NCBI RefSeq assembly: GCF_003286915.1
Contig: NZ_QMFY01000002.1
Coordinates: 1 to 64,000, forward strand
Reading direction: 5' to 3'
Length of the DNA: 64,000 bases
Source: Pseudochryseolinea flava
Lineage (GTDB): Bacteria > Bacteroidota > Bacteroidia > Cytophagales > Cyclobacteriaceae
Part shown: piece after piece, positions 55,744-64,000 of the stretch
Numbering within the stretch: the first letter of the stretch is position 1
Layout: each line of letters starts with the position of its first letter
Translations under genes and position numbers: made by a program
Notes under the pieces: generated by a model
What the model saw: the letters and a program-made list of their open reading frames with translations, nothing else
Databases searched by the model: none
Told to the model about the DNA's origin: nothing

Positions 55744-56133
55744 ATGCGACCTACTCCGCCACCATTATCAGGTACTCATATATGGCACAAATATCGTCCT
55801 GTTATCTTGCGTTTGATGATCGACGCAGACGGTGCTGTGCAACATTACTCGTTTTCGAGCCACGAATTCACAAGAGAATATCCAAAACGAAAAACAGATC
55901 TCGCATTTCTATTGTACCTCCACAGCTCCAAAGCACTTAACAATATTAAGTCTTCCGAATTAGCGCAGTCGCTACTGTTAACACTACAAGAATCCAAAAC
56001 CGTTACGGCGCTCACGTCGGAATCAACCTACGAGTTTTTGTTTGACGAACACTTTGTCCTGCACGTAAGAAAGGCTGGTGTTAAAGGAAACAAGATGAAC
56101 GAGAAGTCAAACATGGTAGCTAACCGCACATGA
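55744..56133 (+). CDS. Uncharacterised 129-residue protein
   Basis: The pattern IWHKYRPVILRLMIDADGAVQHYSFSSHEFTREYPKRKTDLAFLLYLHSSKALNNIKSSELAQSLLLTLQESK resembles conserved proteins of Bacteroidetes that I cannot name. Soluble, mixed alpha/beta. A four-base overlap links it to an acyltransferase scrap downstream. Confidence 0.65.
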   Translation: MRPTPPPLSGTHIWHKYRPVILRLMIDADGAVQHYSFSSHEFTREYPKRKTDLAFLLYLHSSKALNNIKSSELAQSLLLTLQESKTVTALTSESTYEFLFDEHFVLHVRKAGVKGNKMNEKSNMVANRT

Positions 56134-56255
56134 GTGGTCGCGGAGCTATCTTCCTTACTGCACACCTCGGACCTTTTGAATTTGTAGCACAGGAATTAGC
56201 ACTTAGAGGCTATAATCCTTTTATAGTGGGTACACCCCCACACATCGCGCGTTAA
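56130..56255 (+). pseudogene. Scrap of a lipid A acyltransferase-like gene
   Basis: A 41-codon frame from ATG at 56130 reads RGAIFLTAHLGPFEFVAQEL followed by ALRGYNPFIVG, like the middle of LpxL/HtrB acyltransferases with HxxxxE in HLGPFE. The gene lacks everything before and after. The gap 56134-56366 holds nothing else. Confidence 0.5.
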
Positions 56256-56372
56256 AAATCGTTCGTCGACTGCTACACAAACGTTACCCAAACTACGAAT
56301 CGATTTAGCCTTATAGTTTTAATTTGAAGAACACTGAAAACAATACTAAAGCGATGCCCAAGTTGTTTGCAT

Positions 56373-58178
56373 GTGAGCCTACTCCTCATCATGACGCTTG
56401 CGTTTGTATGTCATTTTAAGCTGGTTGCCCAGGATAAGGATTCAACCTTTATACAACAGGTTAAAGAAAGCCGGCCAGTAAAAAAATTATTGGGACTTAT
56501 TACCCGCGAATCCCAAGCCAACACTATTGAAACAAAAAGTGAAAAGGCTTTTCTAAAATACGAAGGCAAAATCATAAGACGTATCGAGTTAAAACGTCTT
56601 GGTTTTGAGCAGTCTGTGGTAGACACCGCTCAGGTGTTAAAAACATTCGTATCACGTTTGGCCAATAAGATTCACTACGATACACGCGCATTCGTAATCA
56701 GGAATCATCTTTTTGTCAAAGAGGGGAAACCATTGAACCCTTACCGTGTAGCAGATAATGAGCGCGTGATACGTAACCTGGATTTTATACTTGATGCGCG
56801 GATCCTGGTAAAGCCGATTTCCCAAAAGTCAGACTCGGTAGACTTACTCGTTATTACCCGCGATATCTTTAGTTTAGGTGGCTCTGTCAGTGGGCGACTT
56901 CCTAACCAGTTCAATATTGGCGTGAAGAGTATTAACTTCTTTGGTCAGGGCCAGCGGATTGAGTACCGACAAATTTATAACACCACGCGAACTCCCCGGC
57001 TCGGATATGAATTTATCAATCAACTTACTAATGTGGGAGGAACATTTATCGATGTTACCACGGGCTATACACAGTTAAACAGGGGGCCAAGCATTGGAAA
57101 TGAAAATGAACGCTCATTCTATGTTAAGATAAGCCGCGGCCTCTTTCAGCCTTTCACACGAGTTGCTGGGGCGATTGAATTCAGCGATAACATTTCGAGG
57201 AATGTTTTCCGATCGGCCGAAGACAGTACATTTATACAGTACCATTACGTGATCCAGGATTATTGGGTCGGTTATAGTTTTGGGTACAAGACATTACCTG
57301 ACGACCTGAGAGAGAACCGGAACAGAAAGTTCATCGCATTGCGGGTCGTCGAACAACGTTTTCGGGATGCCGGGAGAATCAGCTTTTCAGAGCGAGACTT
57401 TTTCGCCTACCGCGACAGAGTAACTGTACTCGCCCAGACTTCTTTTTTTCGACAGGATTTTTATGAAACACGTTACGTGGTTGGCTTTGGACGCACTGAG
57501 GACATTCCTTATGGATATCGTATCTCGATCACGGGTGGTATTGAGAATGAACTTGGAAATAGACGAGCTTACTTTGGAAGTGAGGTGTACTACGATAAGA
57601 TCCTGGATCAAGGCACACTACTTACCTACACTGTGAAGAGCGGAAATTATTGGAATCGTCGCGGAATTGAAGATGGTCTGTTTCAATTTAAACTCAGACG
57701 CTATAGTAAAGCAAGACAGAAGGGACGGATCGTTTTTAGGAATCAATTTGAAGCGGGGTACTCTATTCTCTTCAACCAAAATTTAAAGCGGGGAGTAAGC
57801 ATTCGTGATGTCGATGGCATCATCGGATTCAGGCCCGATAGCCTTGTTGGTCGACAGCGCATTACATTAAGCCAAGAGACAACGGGCTACCTGCCGTGGA
57901 AAGTCATCGGATTCAGGGTCGCTCCTATTGCGAGGGTCGACATTGCTATAATCAGAATCAGTAAGGGGTTATTTCGATCCAGAAATTTCTTCTCAGGCCT
58001 GTCGGTGGGTCTGCGGGCAAGGAATGAGAATTTGATTTTTAATACAATCGAAGCACGTATGTTTTACTATCCGGTGGTTGTTGAACGGGTCAATCATTTT
58101 CATTTTACGTTGACTTCTAATTTCAGAATCAAGTATCCGAGTAGTTTTGTTAGCAAGCCGGCTACAATATTTCCCTGA
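56373..58178 (+). CDS. BamA/TamA-like outer membrane protein
   Basis: 601 residues from the GTG at 56373 (an upstream TTG exists); a signal-like MSLLLIMTLAFVCHFKLVAQ starts it. One or two POTRA-like domains (EGKIIRRIELKRLGF, NERVIRNLDFILDARILVKP) are followed by a beta-barrel from about 170 (FSLGGSVSGRLPNQFNIGVKSINFFGQG). Probably inserts or transports outer membrane components; the exact member (BamA, TamA or patatin-associated type) cannot be fixed. Confidence 0.85.
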   Translation: MSLLLIMTLAFVCHFKLVAQDKDSTFIQQVKESRPVKKLLGLITRESQANTIETKSEKAFLKYEGKIIRRIELKRLGFEQSVVDTAQVLKTFVSRLANKIHYDTRAFVIRNHLFVKEGKPLNPYRVADNERVIRNLDFILDARILVKPISQKSDSVDLLVITRDIFSLGGSVSGRLPNQFNIGVKSINFFGQGQRIEYRQIYNTTRTPRLGYEFINQLTNVGGTFIDVTTGYTQLNRGPSIGNENERSFYVKISRGLFQPFTRVAGAIEFSDNISRNVFRSAEDSTFIQYHYVIQDYWVGYSFGYKTLPDDLRENRNRKFIALRVVEQRFRDAGRISFSERDFFAYRDRVTVLAQTSFFRQDFYETRYVVGFGRTEDIPYGYRISITGGIENELGNRRAYFGSEVYYDKILDQGTLLTYTVKSGNYWNRRGIEDGLFQFKLRRYSKARQKGRIVFRNQFEAGYSILFNQNLKRGVSIRDVDGIIGFRPDSLVGRQRITLSQETTGYLPWKVIGFRVAPIARVDIAIIRISKGLFRSRNFFSGLSVGLRARNENLIFNTIEARMFYYPVVVERVNHFHFTLTSNFRIKYPSSFVSKPATIFP

Positions 58179-58329
58179 AGCGGAACTCATTCAGCATGTC
58201 GCGACGTTCTACCACGGTATGGCTATTGACCATTAAAATATACTATAATCTCAACCCGACGAACGTGGAGTCAATAATCCCTAATTAGGAAAATGTAAAG
58301 TAAAACTAATAACAATTAAAATCACTTAA

Positions 58330-58515
58330 ATGAACATCAAGAATCCTGAACAGCTTTGGAGTATGCAAAAAGCGAAACTCAAACTTATTTTTCCTCACCT
58401 TGTAGATTCGGACTTTCAATACGATTATGGTAAGAAGGATGTTATGCTTGAACTACTCCAGGCGAAGCTTGGAAAATCTCGCGAGGATATTAATCTTTTA
58501 TTGTTTGGTCTTTGA
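58330..58515 (+). CDS. CsbD-like small stress protein
   Basis: 61 residues: LWSMQKAKLKLIFPHLVDSDFQYDYGKKDVMLELLQAKLGKSREDINLL. Close to the copy at 34028 (FxYDYGKKxVM, QxKLGKxRE). It precedes the exported Lys-rich gene, in an order reversed relative to the first set. Confidence 0.82.
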   Translation: MNIKNPEQLWSMQKAKLKLIFPHLVDSDFQYDYGKKDVMLELLQAKLGKSREDINLLLFGL

Positions 58516-58623
58516 CCTGGCAGATGTGTATATATTATCAGATAAATTGAATGTAGGTGTAATGATATTCATTCTTATTTTGTTGTATAGTTGGTGATTG
58601 CTCTTATGTAGCACTAAAACACA

Positions 58624-58998
58624 ATGAAGAAACAAAATTTGATTTTTGCCCTGCTGTTGTCCGTGTCTTGCCTGGTCTCAGCCCAAGTTGTTGCCCAGAG
58701 ACCTTTAACCAAGAAAGAGAACAGTAGGATCGATAGTCTTAACGCATCGTACAATGTTGAAACTAACCGATTGAAAACTGTTGAAAACAGAGAAAATCTC
58801 TCGGATCTGAAGTCACAGAAAGCCGACACTAAAAAACAGGCTAAGGAAGCCCGACGAATTGAGCGAGATGCCAATGAAGCCGCGCGGGAATCCCGCATAG
58901 CTTACAGAAACGAAAAGCAGGCGCAGAAGGCCCGCAAACAAGCCGATAAACAAGCAAGGAAAGCTGCAAGGGCTAGAGACATTTCGAACGAAAATTGA
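58624..58998 (+). CDS. Small exported Lys/Arg-rich protein
   Basis: 124 residues with signal peptide (LIFALLLSVSCLVSAQ). The mature part shares ENSRIDSLNASYN with the 33627 copy and ends in a long Lys/Arg/Ala-rich helix (KQAKEARRIERDANEAARESR and more). It could bind envelope or nucleic acid nonspecifically; function unknown. Confidence 0.7.
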   Translation: MKKQNLIFALLLSVSCLVSAQVVAQRPLTKKENSRIDSLNASYNVETNRLKTVENRENLSDLKSQKADTKKQAKEARRIERDANEAARESRIAYRNEKQAQKARKQADKQARKAARARDISNEN

Positions 58999-59188
58999 TC
59001 ACGCATAGAGTTAATGTATCGGCAAGTAGTTCAATGAACACTCATGTAATTTTTCGTTAAATCTCATTGAGCATTTGCTTAGACTAGTTATTCAATTGAA
59101 CGAACGCTTTTATAAGAGCTCCCATCAACCCGGATTGTTAACGTTATTAACAACGATTAACAGGAATTACCTTTAAACGTAGGATTAT

Positions 59189-59374
59189 ATGCGCTATCAG
59201 CAACATATACAAAGAAACTGGTTGGATGTTAAAGATCGACTTAGACATAGATACCCGACATTAACAGAGGCCGACCTCGATATCGATTCGAAGGATCGCG
59301 ATTCGATCACCACGCTGGCCAGCAAAATCCAACTAACTAGTCAACAGCTGATTCGTGTGTTAAATGCGTTATAA
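59189..59374 (+). CDS. CsbD-like small protein
   Basis: 61 residues: RNWLDVKDRLRHRYPTLTEADLDIDSKDRDSITTLASKIQLTSQQL. More diverged than the other CsbD-like proteins but with the same WxxxKxRLxxxxPxLxxxDL start. Confidence 0.72.
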   Translation: MRYQQHIQRNWLDVKDRLRHRYPTLTEADLDIDSKDRDSITTLASKIQLTSQQLIRVLNAL

Positions 59375-59379
59375 TAAAT

Positions 59380-59510
59380 GACAGCGTTGATCTCCACTCA
59401 TAGTGTGTAAAGACTAGTCTGGAAAAGGACTTCAAACAAGGCCGGGCGTTGAACCCGGCTTCTTTTGCTATTTCTTCGATTGCTTTGAGATTTTTGCTTT
59501 GACCTCCGTG
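59380..59510 (-). pseudogene. AraC helix-turn-helix relic
   Basis: On the minus strand the frame reads LKAIEEIAKEAGFNARPCLK and then SFSRLVFTHYEWRSTLSF, like the second helix-turn-helix of AraC proteins (IExIAxEAGF...F). The gap 59375-59941 has only this relic, a GCCGGG/CCCGGC hairpin at 59441-59459 within it and a doubtful minus-strand frame at 59627-59824. Confidence 0.5.
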
Positions 59511-59866
59511 TAGGCATCTGCTAACTGATTTGAATTTTATCATAACCAAACAAGCTAGAATAAAACCTCTAAAAATCGTGGTTACGCAGACTCCCACGGT
59601 TTACTCATCAGCATTACATTGAGAATTTAAAATGTTGCAAATATCTCACGTGGTATAATTATTCCCATTTGAACAGAGTATGGAAAAATTTTATCATGAC
59701 ATTTCCTCGTCAGATCTGGAGGTAATATCAGGTCCTTAAAGCTATATAGTTGATTGTGAATCATAACGTGGCTTGATGTTGCCTTTTCACCGTTCGATCG
59801 AAAAAATCCCACCCCAAAAGCCAAGTGAATTAATGTCAGTTTGTTGTCGTCAACTTTGAAAAAGAG

Positions 59867-59883
59867 TGGTATTAAAATCGTAT
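59867..59883 (+). promoter_or_regulatory. 17-base upstream element, second copy
   Basis: TGGTATTAAAATCGTAT, identical to 33158-33174, ends 58 bases before the YYC gene at 59942. Confidence 0.6.
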
Positions 59884-59941
59884 CAAACTATACAAGCGAA
59901 CTTATCAGTTCATCATTATCAACTTAAAAAAGCCAATCATT

Positions 59942-60139
59942 ATGAAGCGTCTAGAGGTCGCTGAAACAATTCCTCCGCTTTATAGGCCGGGGACTGTAGT
60001 TTATGCAAAGGAAAATCATGCTATAGAGCTTGTAGTAATACATTACGCCAAAGGAATTTATTATTGTGCTGTAGTCGGCGACGCGCAATACAATAATCTC
60101 CCCTTCCTGGAATGCCAGCTTGTGCAAGGTATTAAGTAG
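59942..60139 (+). CDS. Small YYC-family protein, copy 4
   Basis: 65 residues, MKRLEVAETIPPLYRPGTVVYAKENHAIELVVIHYAKGIYYCAVVGDAQYNNLPFLECQL. Near-duplicate of copy 1 with shared upstream element, so coding and control regions duplicated together. Confidence 0.8.
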   Translation: MKRLEVAETIPPLYRPGTVVYAKENHAIELVVIHYAKGIYYCAVVGDAQYNNLPFLECQLVQGIK

Positions 60140-60379
60140 ATGGAGTTAATGAAGCGTTGCAGATACACAAGAGGACTTTACAGACTAAATTCATAATGTT
60201 ACATGAATCACACTTGTCCTATGAACAGGGCACGGCAAACTACTAACTTGACAGTTCATATGCGTCACTGCCGCAAGCATGAAAAGATTTATCAGAAATA
60301 GGAGCTGTTACTTTCTTACGGCATGATGAGTTTTACTAATAGAACATTGTTAATTAATCGGTATACGTAAACCACAATA

Positions 60380-62599
60380 ATGAAAATAGCTTATATAAGT
60401 ACCTACGCTCCTCGTGAATGTGGCATTGGAACATTTACAGGGAATCTTATTCGTGCGATGATGAAATCGGATAACGATACAGTAGAGGGTTATGTTGTGG
60501 CGATGAATGACTACGAGCAGGTTTATCAGTACGCCGAAGAGGTTAAGCTCGTCATTCATCAAGAGCAGCAAGCTGATTACCTAGAAGCTGCAAACTTCAT
60601 AAACCTAAGCGGTGCAGATCTTTGTTTTTTGCAACATGAGTTTGGGATCTATGGAGGGCAGAATGGAGTTTACATACTTCCGCTACTCCACCGTCTTGAG
60701 ATTCCGATCGTCGTAACATTACACACGGTTCTTAACGCGCCCTCCTATAATGAGCGTGCTGTGTTGACAGAAATCTGCAAGATGGCAAATAGGGTTATCG
60801 TTATGAATCGTAAGGCCGTAGGTTTTTTAGTAGACATTTATGGCGTGCCGGAAGGCAAAATATCGTTTATCGAACATGGAGTGCCAGACATTCATTTTGA
60901 TACAATCCAATCAAAAAAGGAATTCAAGATCGAAGACAATAAAGTGTTGCTTACGTTTGGATTCATTGGTCGCAACAAAGGAATTGAAACAGTAATAAGG
61001 GCACTTCCAAAGATTGTCGACAAATACCCGGATGTAATTTATATGGTGCTTGGCAAAACCCATCCGAATGTTTTGCGGCACTCTGGAGAAGAGTACAGAA
61101 ATTTTCTTCAGCGTCTTGTTAAGACACTGCACCTGGAAGATCATGTAATTCTTTTAAACGAATTTTTTAGTCAAAAAGAATTATTCAAATACCTGGCCGC
61201 GTGCGACATCTATATCACTCCTTATGTAAACGAAGCTCAGATTACGAGTGGTACGCTATCTTACGCACTAGGGGCCGGGTGTGCTGTCGTTTCAACACCC
61301 TATTGGCATGCTACTGAATTACTCGCCGATCGACGGGGCAAGTTATTCAATTTCAATCAGCACGAGGAACTTGCTGTCATTCTTGACAAGTTGCTGGATA
61401 GCCCTTCGGAGTTAAAAAGTCTTCAAGCAAACGCTGCGGCGTACGGTAAAAACATCACGTGGCCAAAGATTGGGCAGAAATACTTTAAACTTGCCGCCGA
61501 TCTTTTATCGACTCCCCAGGAAGAAGTATTAAAGAAAAGGACCATTGTAGATCCTTTGCTACTTCCTCCTTTTTCATTAGCGCACATCAAGCGCCTCACT
61601 GACGACACAGGAATTATACAACATGCAAAGTTTGGTATACCGAATCTGAAGGAAGGGTATTGCCTCGATGATAATGCAAGGGCCTTGCTCATGGTGTTAA
61701 TTGTCCACCGCCAGCGTAAAGACCCGGTCGCACTTGAGCTCGCTCCGATCTACATGAGTTACATACACTACATGCAGAATGAGAACGGCTCTTTTAGGAA
61801 TTTTTTGAGCTTCAACAGGAACTTCCTTGACAATGTAGGTTCAGAAGATTCTTTTGGAAGGACGATCTGGGCACTTGGCTACCTTCTTGCAAATGCTCCG
61901 AATGATGCGTATTACCAAATGAGCAAGCTCGTGTTTTTTGAAGCTGCTCCAAATTTCGAGAAGCTTCAATCCATACGCAGTATTGCAAATACGATGATTG
62001 GCATTTGTTATTATCTGCGAAGCAATCCGTCCGATGATGGGATGACAGAACGGCTTAGGCATTTCGCAACAGTGCTTATGAAGCATTTTGATGAGAATAG
62101 TGCCGCTGACTGGCAATGGTTTGAGCCCCTGCTCGCTTATGACAACGGAATTTTGCCACTGGCGCTGCTACACTCTGCGGAAATGTTGAATGACGACAAG
62201 GTAACGCAGACAGCATTAGCGAGCATGAAGTTTCTTACAACCGTTACACTCAACGGAGGATACCTGTCGATTATCGGAAATAAGGACTGGTACAAAAGAG
62301 ATGGCGAGCGCTCCATGTTTGCACAGCAGCCAATCGATGCAATGGCGATGGTGCTGATGTATCATCAGGCATTTCACCTTACGAAAGATAAAGAATACCT
62401 AAACCTTCTTTATACCTCGTTCATGTGGTTCCTGGGAGAAAATGATCTTAGAATGAGTTTATATGATTTTGAAACCAAGGGCTGTTGTGACGGTTTCGAG
62501 AACAACGGCGTGAACAGAAATCAAGGCGCAGAAAGCTCTCTTGCCTATTTGATTTCGCATCTTACAGTTCTCAAGGCTTACGAAGAATTTTATTCGTAA
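60380..62599 (+). CDS. GT4 glycosyltransferase with helical C-terminal domain
   Basis: 739 residues. Residues 1-400 form a GT-B glycosyltransferase of family 4: ECGIGTF near the start, LTFGFIGRNKGIETVIRALP and the nucleotide-sugar site EAQITSGTLSYALGAGC (E..x7..E-type position not fully clear). Residues 410-739 are an all-helical part (IPNLKEGYCLDDNARALLMVL, AMAMVLMYHQAFHLT), like an (alpha/alpha) toroid. It converges with a GH130 gene, so the pair probably handles a mannose- or glucose-containing oligosaccharide. Confidence 0.88.
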   Translation: MKIAYISTYAPRECGIGTFTGNLIRAMMKSDNDTVEGYVVAMNDYEQVYQYAEEVKLVIHQEQQADYLEAANFINLSGADLCFLQHEFGIYGGQNGVYILPLLHRLEIPIVVTLHTVLNAPSYNERAVLTEICKMANRVIVMNRKAVGFLVDIYGVPEGKISFIEHGVPDIHFDTIQSKKEFKIEDNKVLLTFGFIGRNKGIETVIRALPKIVDKYPDVIYMVLGKTHPNVLRHSGEEYRNFLQRLVKTLHLEDHVILLNEFFSQKELFKYLAACDIYITPYVNEAQITSGTLSYALGAGCAVVSTPYWHATELLADRRGKLFNFNQHEELAVILDKLLDSPSELKSLQANAAAYGKNITWPKIGQKYFKLAADLLSTPQEEVLKKRTIVDPLLLPPFSLAHIKRLTDDTGIIQHAKFGIPNLKEGYCLDDNARALLMVLIVHRQRKDPVALELAPIYMSYIHYMQNENGSFRNFLSFNRNFLDNVGSEDSFGRTIWALGYLLANAPNDAYYQMSKLVFFEAAPNFEKLQSIRSIANTMIGICYYLRSNPSDDGMTERLRHFATVLMKHFDENSAADWQWFEPLLAYDNGILPLALLHSAEMLNDDKVTQTALASMKFLTTVTLNGGYLSIIGNKDWYKRDGERSMFAQQPIDAMAMVLMYHQAFHLTKDKEYLNLLYTSFMWFLGENDLRMSLYDFETKGCCDGFENNGVNRNQGAESSLAYLISHLTVLKAYEEFYS

Positions 62600-62601
62600 C
62601 T

Positions 62602-64000
62602 TCAGGATCGCAATGCTTCAAGGAGTTCTTTTAATTCGACTACACCATACGTTGATGAATGGTCGGATACCGCATAAGGTAGAATCAGGCTTTGATTATG
62701 GATGATTGATCCACACGAGTATACAACATTCGGGACATACCCTTCTCTTTCATTTTCACGTGGAGACAGCAAAGGTTCTTCTAATCGTCCGATCTCTTTA
62801 GTAGGATCATCGAGATCAAAAAGTGATGCTCCGATACAATATCTTCGCATTGGACCAACGCCATGAGAGATCACGAGCCAGCCTTCTTCAGTCCATAAGG
62901 GTGAACCACAGTTTCCGATTTGCGTAAATTCCCAAGGGAAGCGTGGCTCCTGTATTTGGATTGGCTTATTCCAGATCGTTGGCCTGTCGGAATACATGAG
63001 GTAATTGTTTACTCCGTCAATACGTGCAAGCATAGCGTACTTGCCTTTGATCTTCTTAGGGAACATGGCTAGGTTTTTATTCTGGGCCCCCACGCCATGA
63101 AGCGGCATAATACGGAATGTGTAAAAATCTTCAGTCGATACTAACTTAGGAAGAATCGTGTGGCCATTGTAGGCTGTGTATGTTGCATATATCTTTTCGC
63201 TTCCGTCATCATCCATAAACCTGACGAATCGGGCATCTTCGATACCGCGGCTTTCTGAGTCAGAGATCGGAAAGATCACGCGTTCAGAAATATCAGAGTC
63301 ATGCTTAAATTGAACATCGTAAAAGGAATCGGCCAACCAGGTAACTTCTTCAAGTGCCAGTCTTCGTTCGATACTGATTACATCGTCGTTCAATACTTTA
63401 TTCACAGCATTCTTCAGGATATAGTATTCGAACTTTTCAGGGAGGTCTTGCATGATACTCGTAGAATACTTTTCCGGTATCTTCATCTCTATAAGTTTTT
63501 TAACAAACCTATTTTTATTATACATCTTTTTATGCGTGATCTCTGGTTGATCAATATGGTCGCCAATTTTTGCAACGTGCATATCATTGTTTTTATCGAT
63601 CGTGGCCCGTCGAAAAACGATCGATGAAATATGTCCTTCGCCCGTAGCCCGAAATGAAAGTATGATCCGTCTCTCCCCTTTTTCAAGATAGAGTTGATCG
63701 AAATCTTCAATCATCGAAGGGTTGAAAAATGCTGCCGATTCAATGGAGTATTCGCTGGTGAAATACGACCCAATCAGCATTTTTTGTTCATCTGACAACT
63801 TTGAATAGTCGATGTTCATTCCCTCAATTATGCGTTGATTCCTAAGGCAATGTTTAGAAAATATTCTAGAAATATTTCTATGTCGACTTGCGAATTCACG
63901 AAGGGTATGTTCGAGGGCGGAAGCGACTTGTTTATCATTCAAGGTCATCAATCTACCAATCATTTTCTCGGTACGGTCGTGCCCGTGTTCGAAATAGCGG
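62602..64000 (-). CDS. GH130-family glycoside phosphorylase/hydrolase, partial
   Basis: At least 453 residues; the frame stays open to the window edge and the upstream codons read like protein (RYFEHGHDRTEK before MIGRLM), so the true start probably lies outside. GH130 features: SRGIEDARFVRF, HGVGAQNKNLAMFPKKI, and SHGVGPMRRYCIGA, with Asp and His/Lys residues that position phosphate or water. Such enzymes cleave beta-mannosidic bonds. The stop is 2 bases from the glycosyltransferase stop. Confidence 0.9.
   Translation of the reverse strand, partial: RYFEHGHDRTEKMIGRLMTLNDKQVASALEHTLREFASRHRNISRIFSKHCLRNQRIIEGMNIDYSKLSDEQKMLIGSYFTSEYSIESAAFFNPSMIEDFDQLYLEKGERRIILSFRATGEGHISSIVFRRATIDKNNDMHVAKIGDHIDQPEITHKKMYNKNRFVKKLIEMKIPEKYSTSIMQDLPEKFEYYILKNAVNKVLNDDVISIERRLALEEVTWLADSFYDVQFKHDSDISERVIFPISDSESRGIEDARFVRFMDDDGSEKIYATYTAYNGHTILPKLVSTEDFYTFRIMPLHGVGAQNKNLAMFPKKIKGKYAMLARIDGVNNYLMYSDRPTIWNKPIQIQEPRFPWEFTQIGNCGSPLWTEEGWLVISHGVGPMRRYCIGASLFDLDDPTKEIGRLEEPLLSPRENEREGYVPNVVYSCGSIIHNQSLILPYAVSDHSSTYGVVELKELLEALRS

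Noticed and set aside
59627-59824. 65-residue minus-strand frame
   Set aside because: TTG start, no family and no context; possibly a relic but not supported.

Overview
The window looks like a Bacteroidetes chromosome, most likely Cytophagales-like. Reasons: an RteC-type regulator with Bacteroides-style mobilization genes, OmpA with thrombospondin-3 calcium-binding repeats, many non-ATG or weak-ribosome-site starts, families of small CsbD-like and PRC-barrel proteins, and stand-alone CheY-like proteins. No tRNA, rRNA or CRISPR array was seen. All family calls are by eye from sequence motifs; no search was run.

Region 1 (1-21.4 kb) is a mobile, defence-carrying island. On the minus strand, from 14.8 kb down to 2.7 kb, lie an XRE regulator, an acetyltransferase, a hybrid sensor kinase with a LuxR output, an uncharacterised element protein, a lipoprotein, a primase-like protein, a membrane protein with a C2H2-like zinc finger, the relaxosome accessory protein, relaxase, VirD4/TraG-like coupling protein and RteC. 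A tyrosine integrase (20.2-21.4 kb) closes the right side. Cargo at the left is a three-gene set resembling an ABC-3C defence system (PLD-like protein, nuclease-type effector, middle component) whose last gene runs into IS21-like terminal repeats. Cargo next to the integrase is a plus-strand operon: LexA/S24-like repressor, CD-NTase, E2-like protein, S-4TM membrane effector, second CD-NTase, then a trypsin-like protease. This reads as a CBASS-type anti-phage system with an unusual gene set and is the most interesting locus in the window.

Region 2 (21.4-32.1 kb) holds a metabolic or detoxification cluster (alpha/beta hydrolases, SDR, cyclophilin-like lipoprotein, cupin, aldo/keto reductase, NmrA-like protein). 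It is flanked by an AraC regulator broken by a frameshifting deletion and by a MocR/GntR-aminotransferase regulator. A rearranged scrap of a sibling integrase sits at 29.4-29.5 kb.

Region 3 (32-60.3 kb) is a stress and signalling island of many small genes in short transcription units: four copies of an unnamed small YYC protein, three PRC-barrel proteins, three CsbD-like proteins, two exported Lys/Arg-rich proteins, four stand-alone receiver proteins, a frameshifted sigma-54 activator, a CheB-CheR-histidine kinase fusion, a fatty acid desaturase, an SDR, an OmpA protein and a BamA-like outer membrane protein. The sets at 33-34 kb and 58-60 kb are duplicates in altered order; two of the YYC genes share a 17-base upstream element. 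Several wrecked genes lie here: a lipoteichoic-acid-synthase-like sulfatase split into opposite strands, a universal stress protein, a GH130 tail and an acyltransferase scrap.

Region 4 (60.4-64 kb) is a convergent pair: a GT4 glycosyltransferase with a helical C-terminal domain, and a GH130 glycoside phosphorylase or hydrolase that runs off the window.
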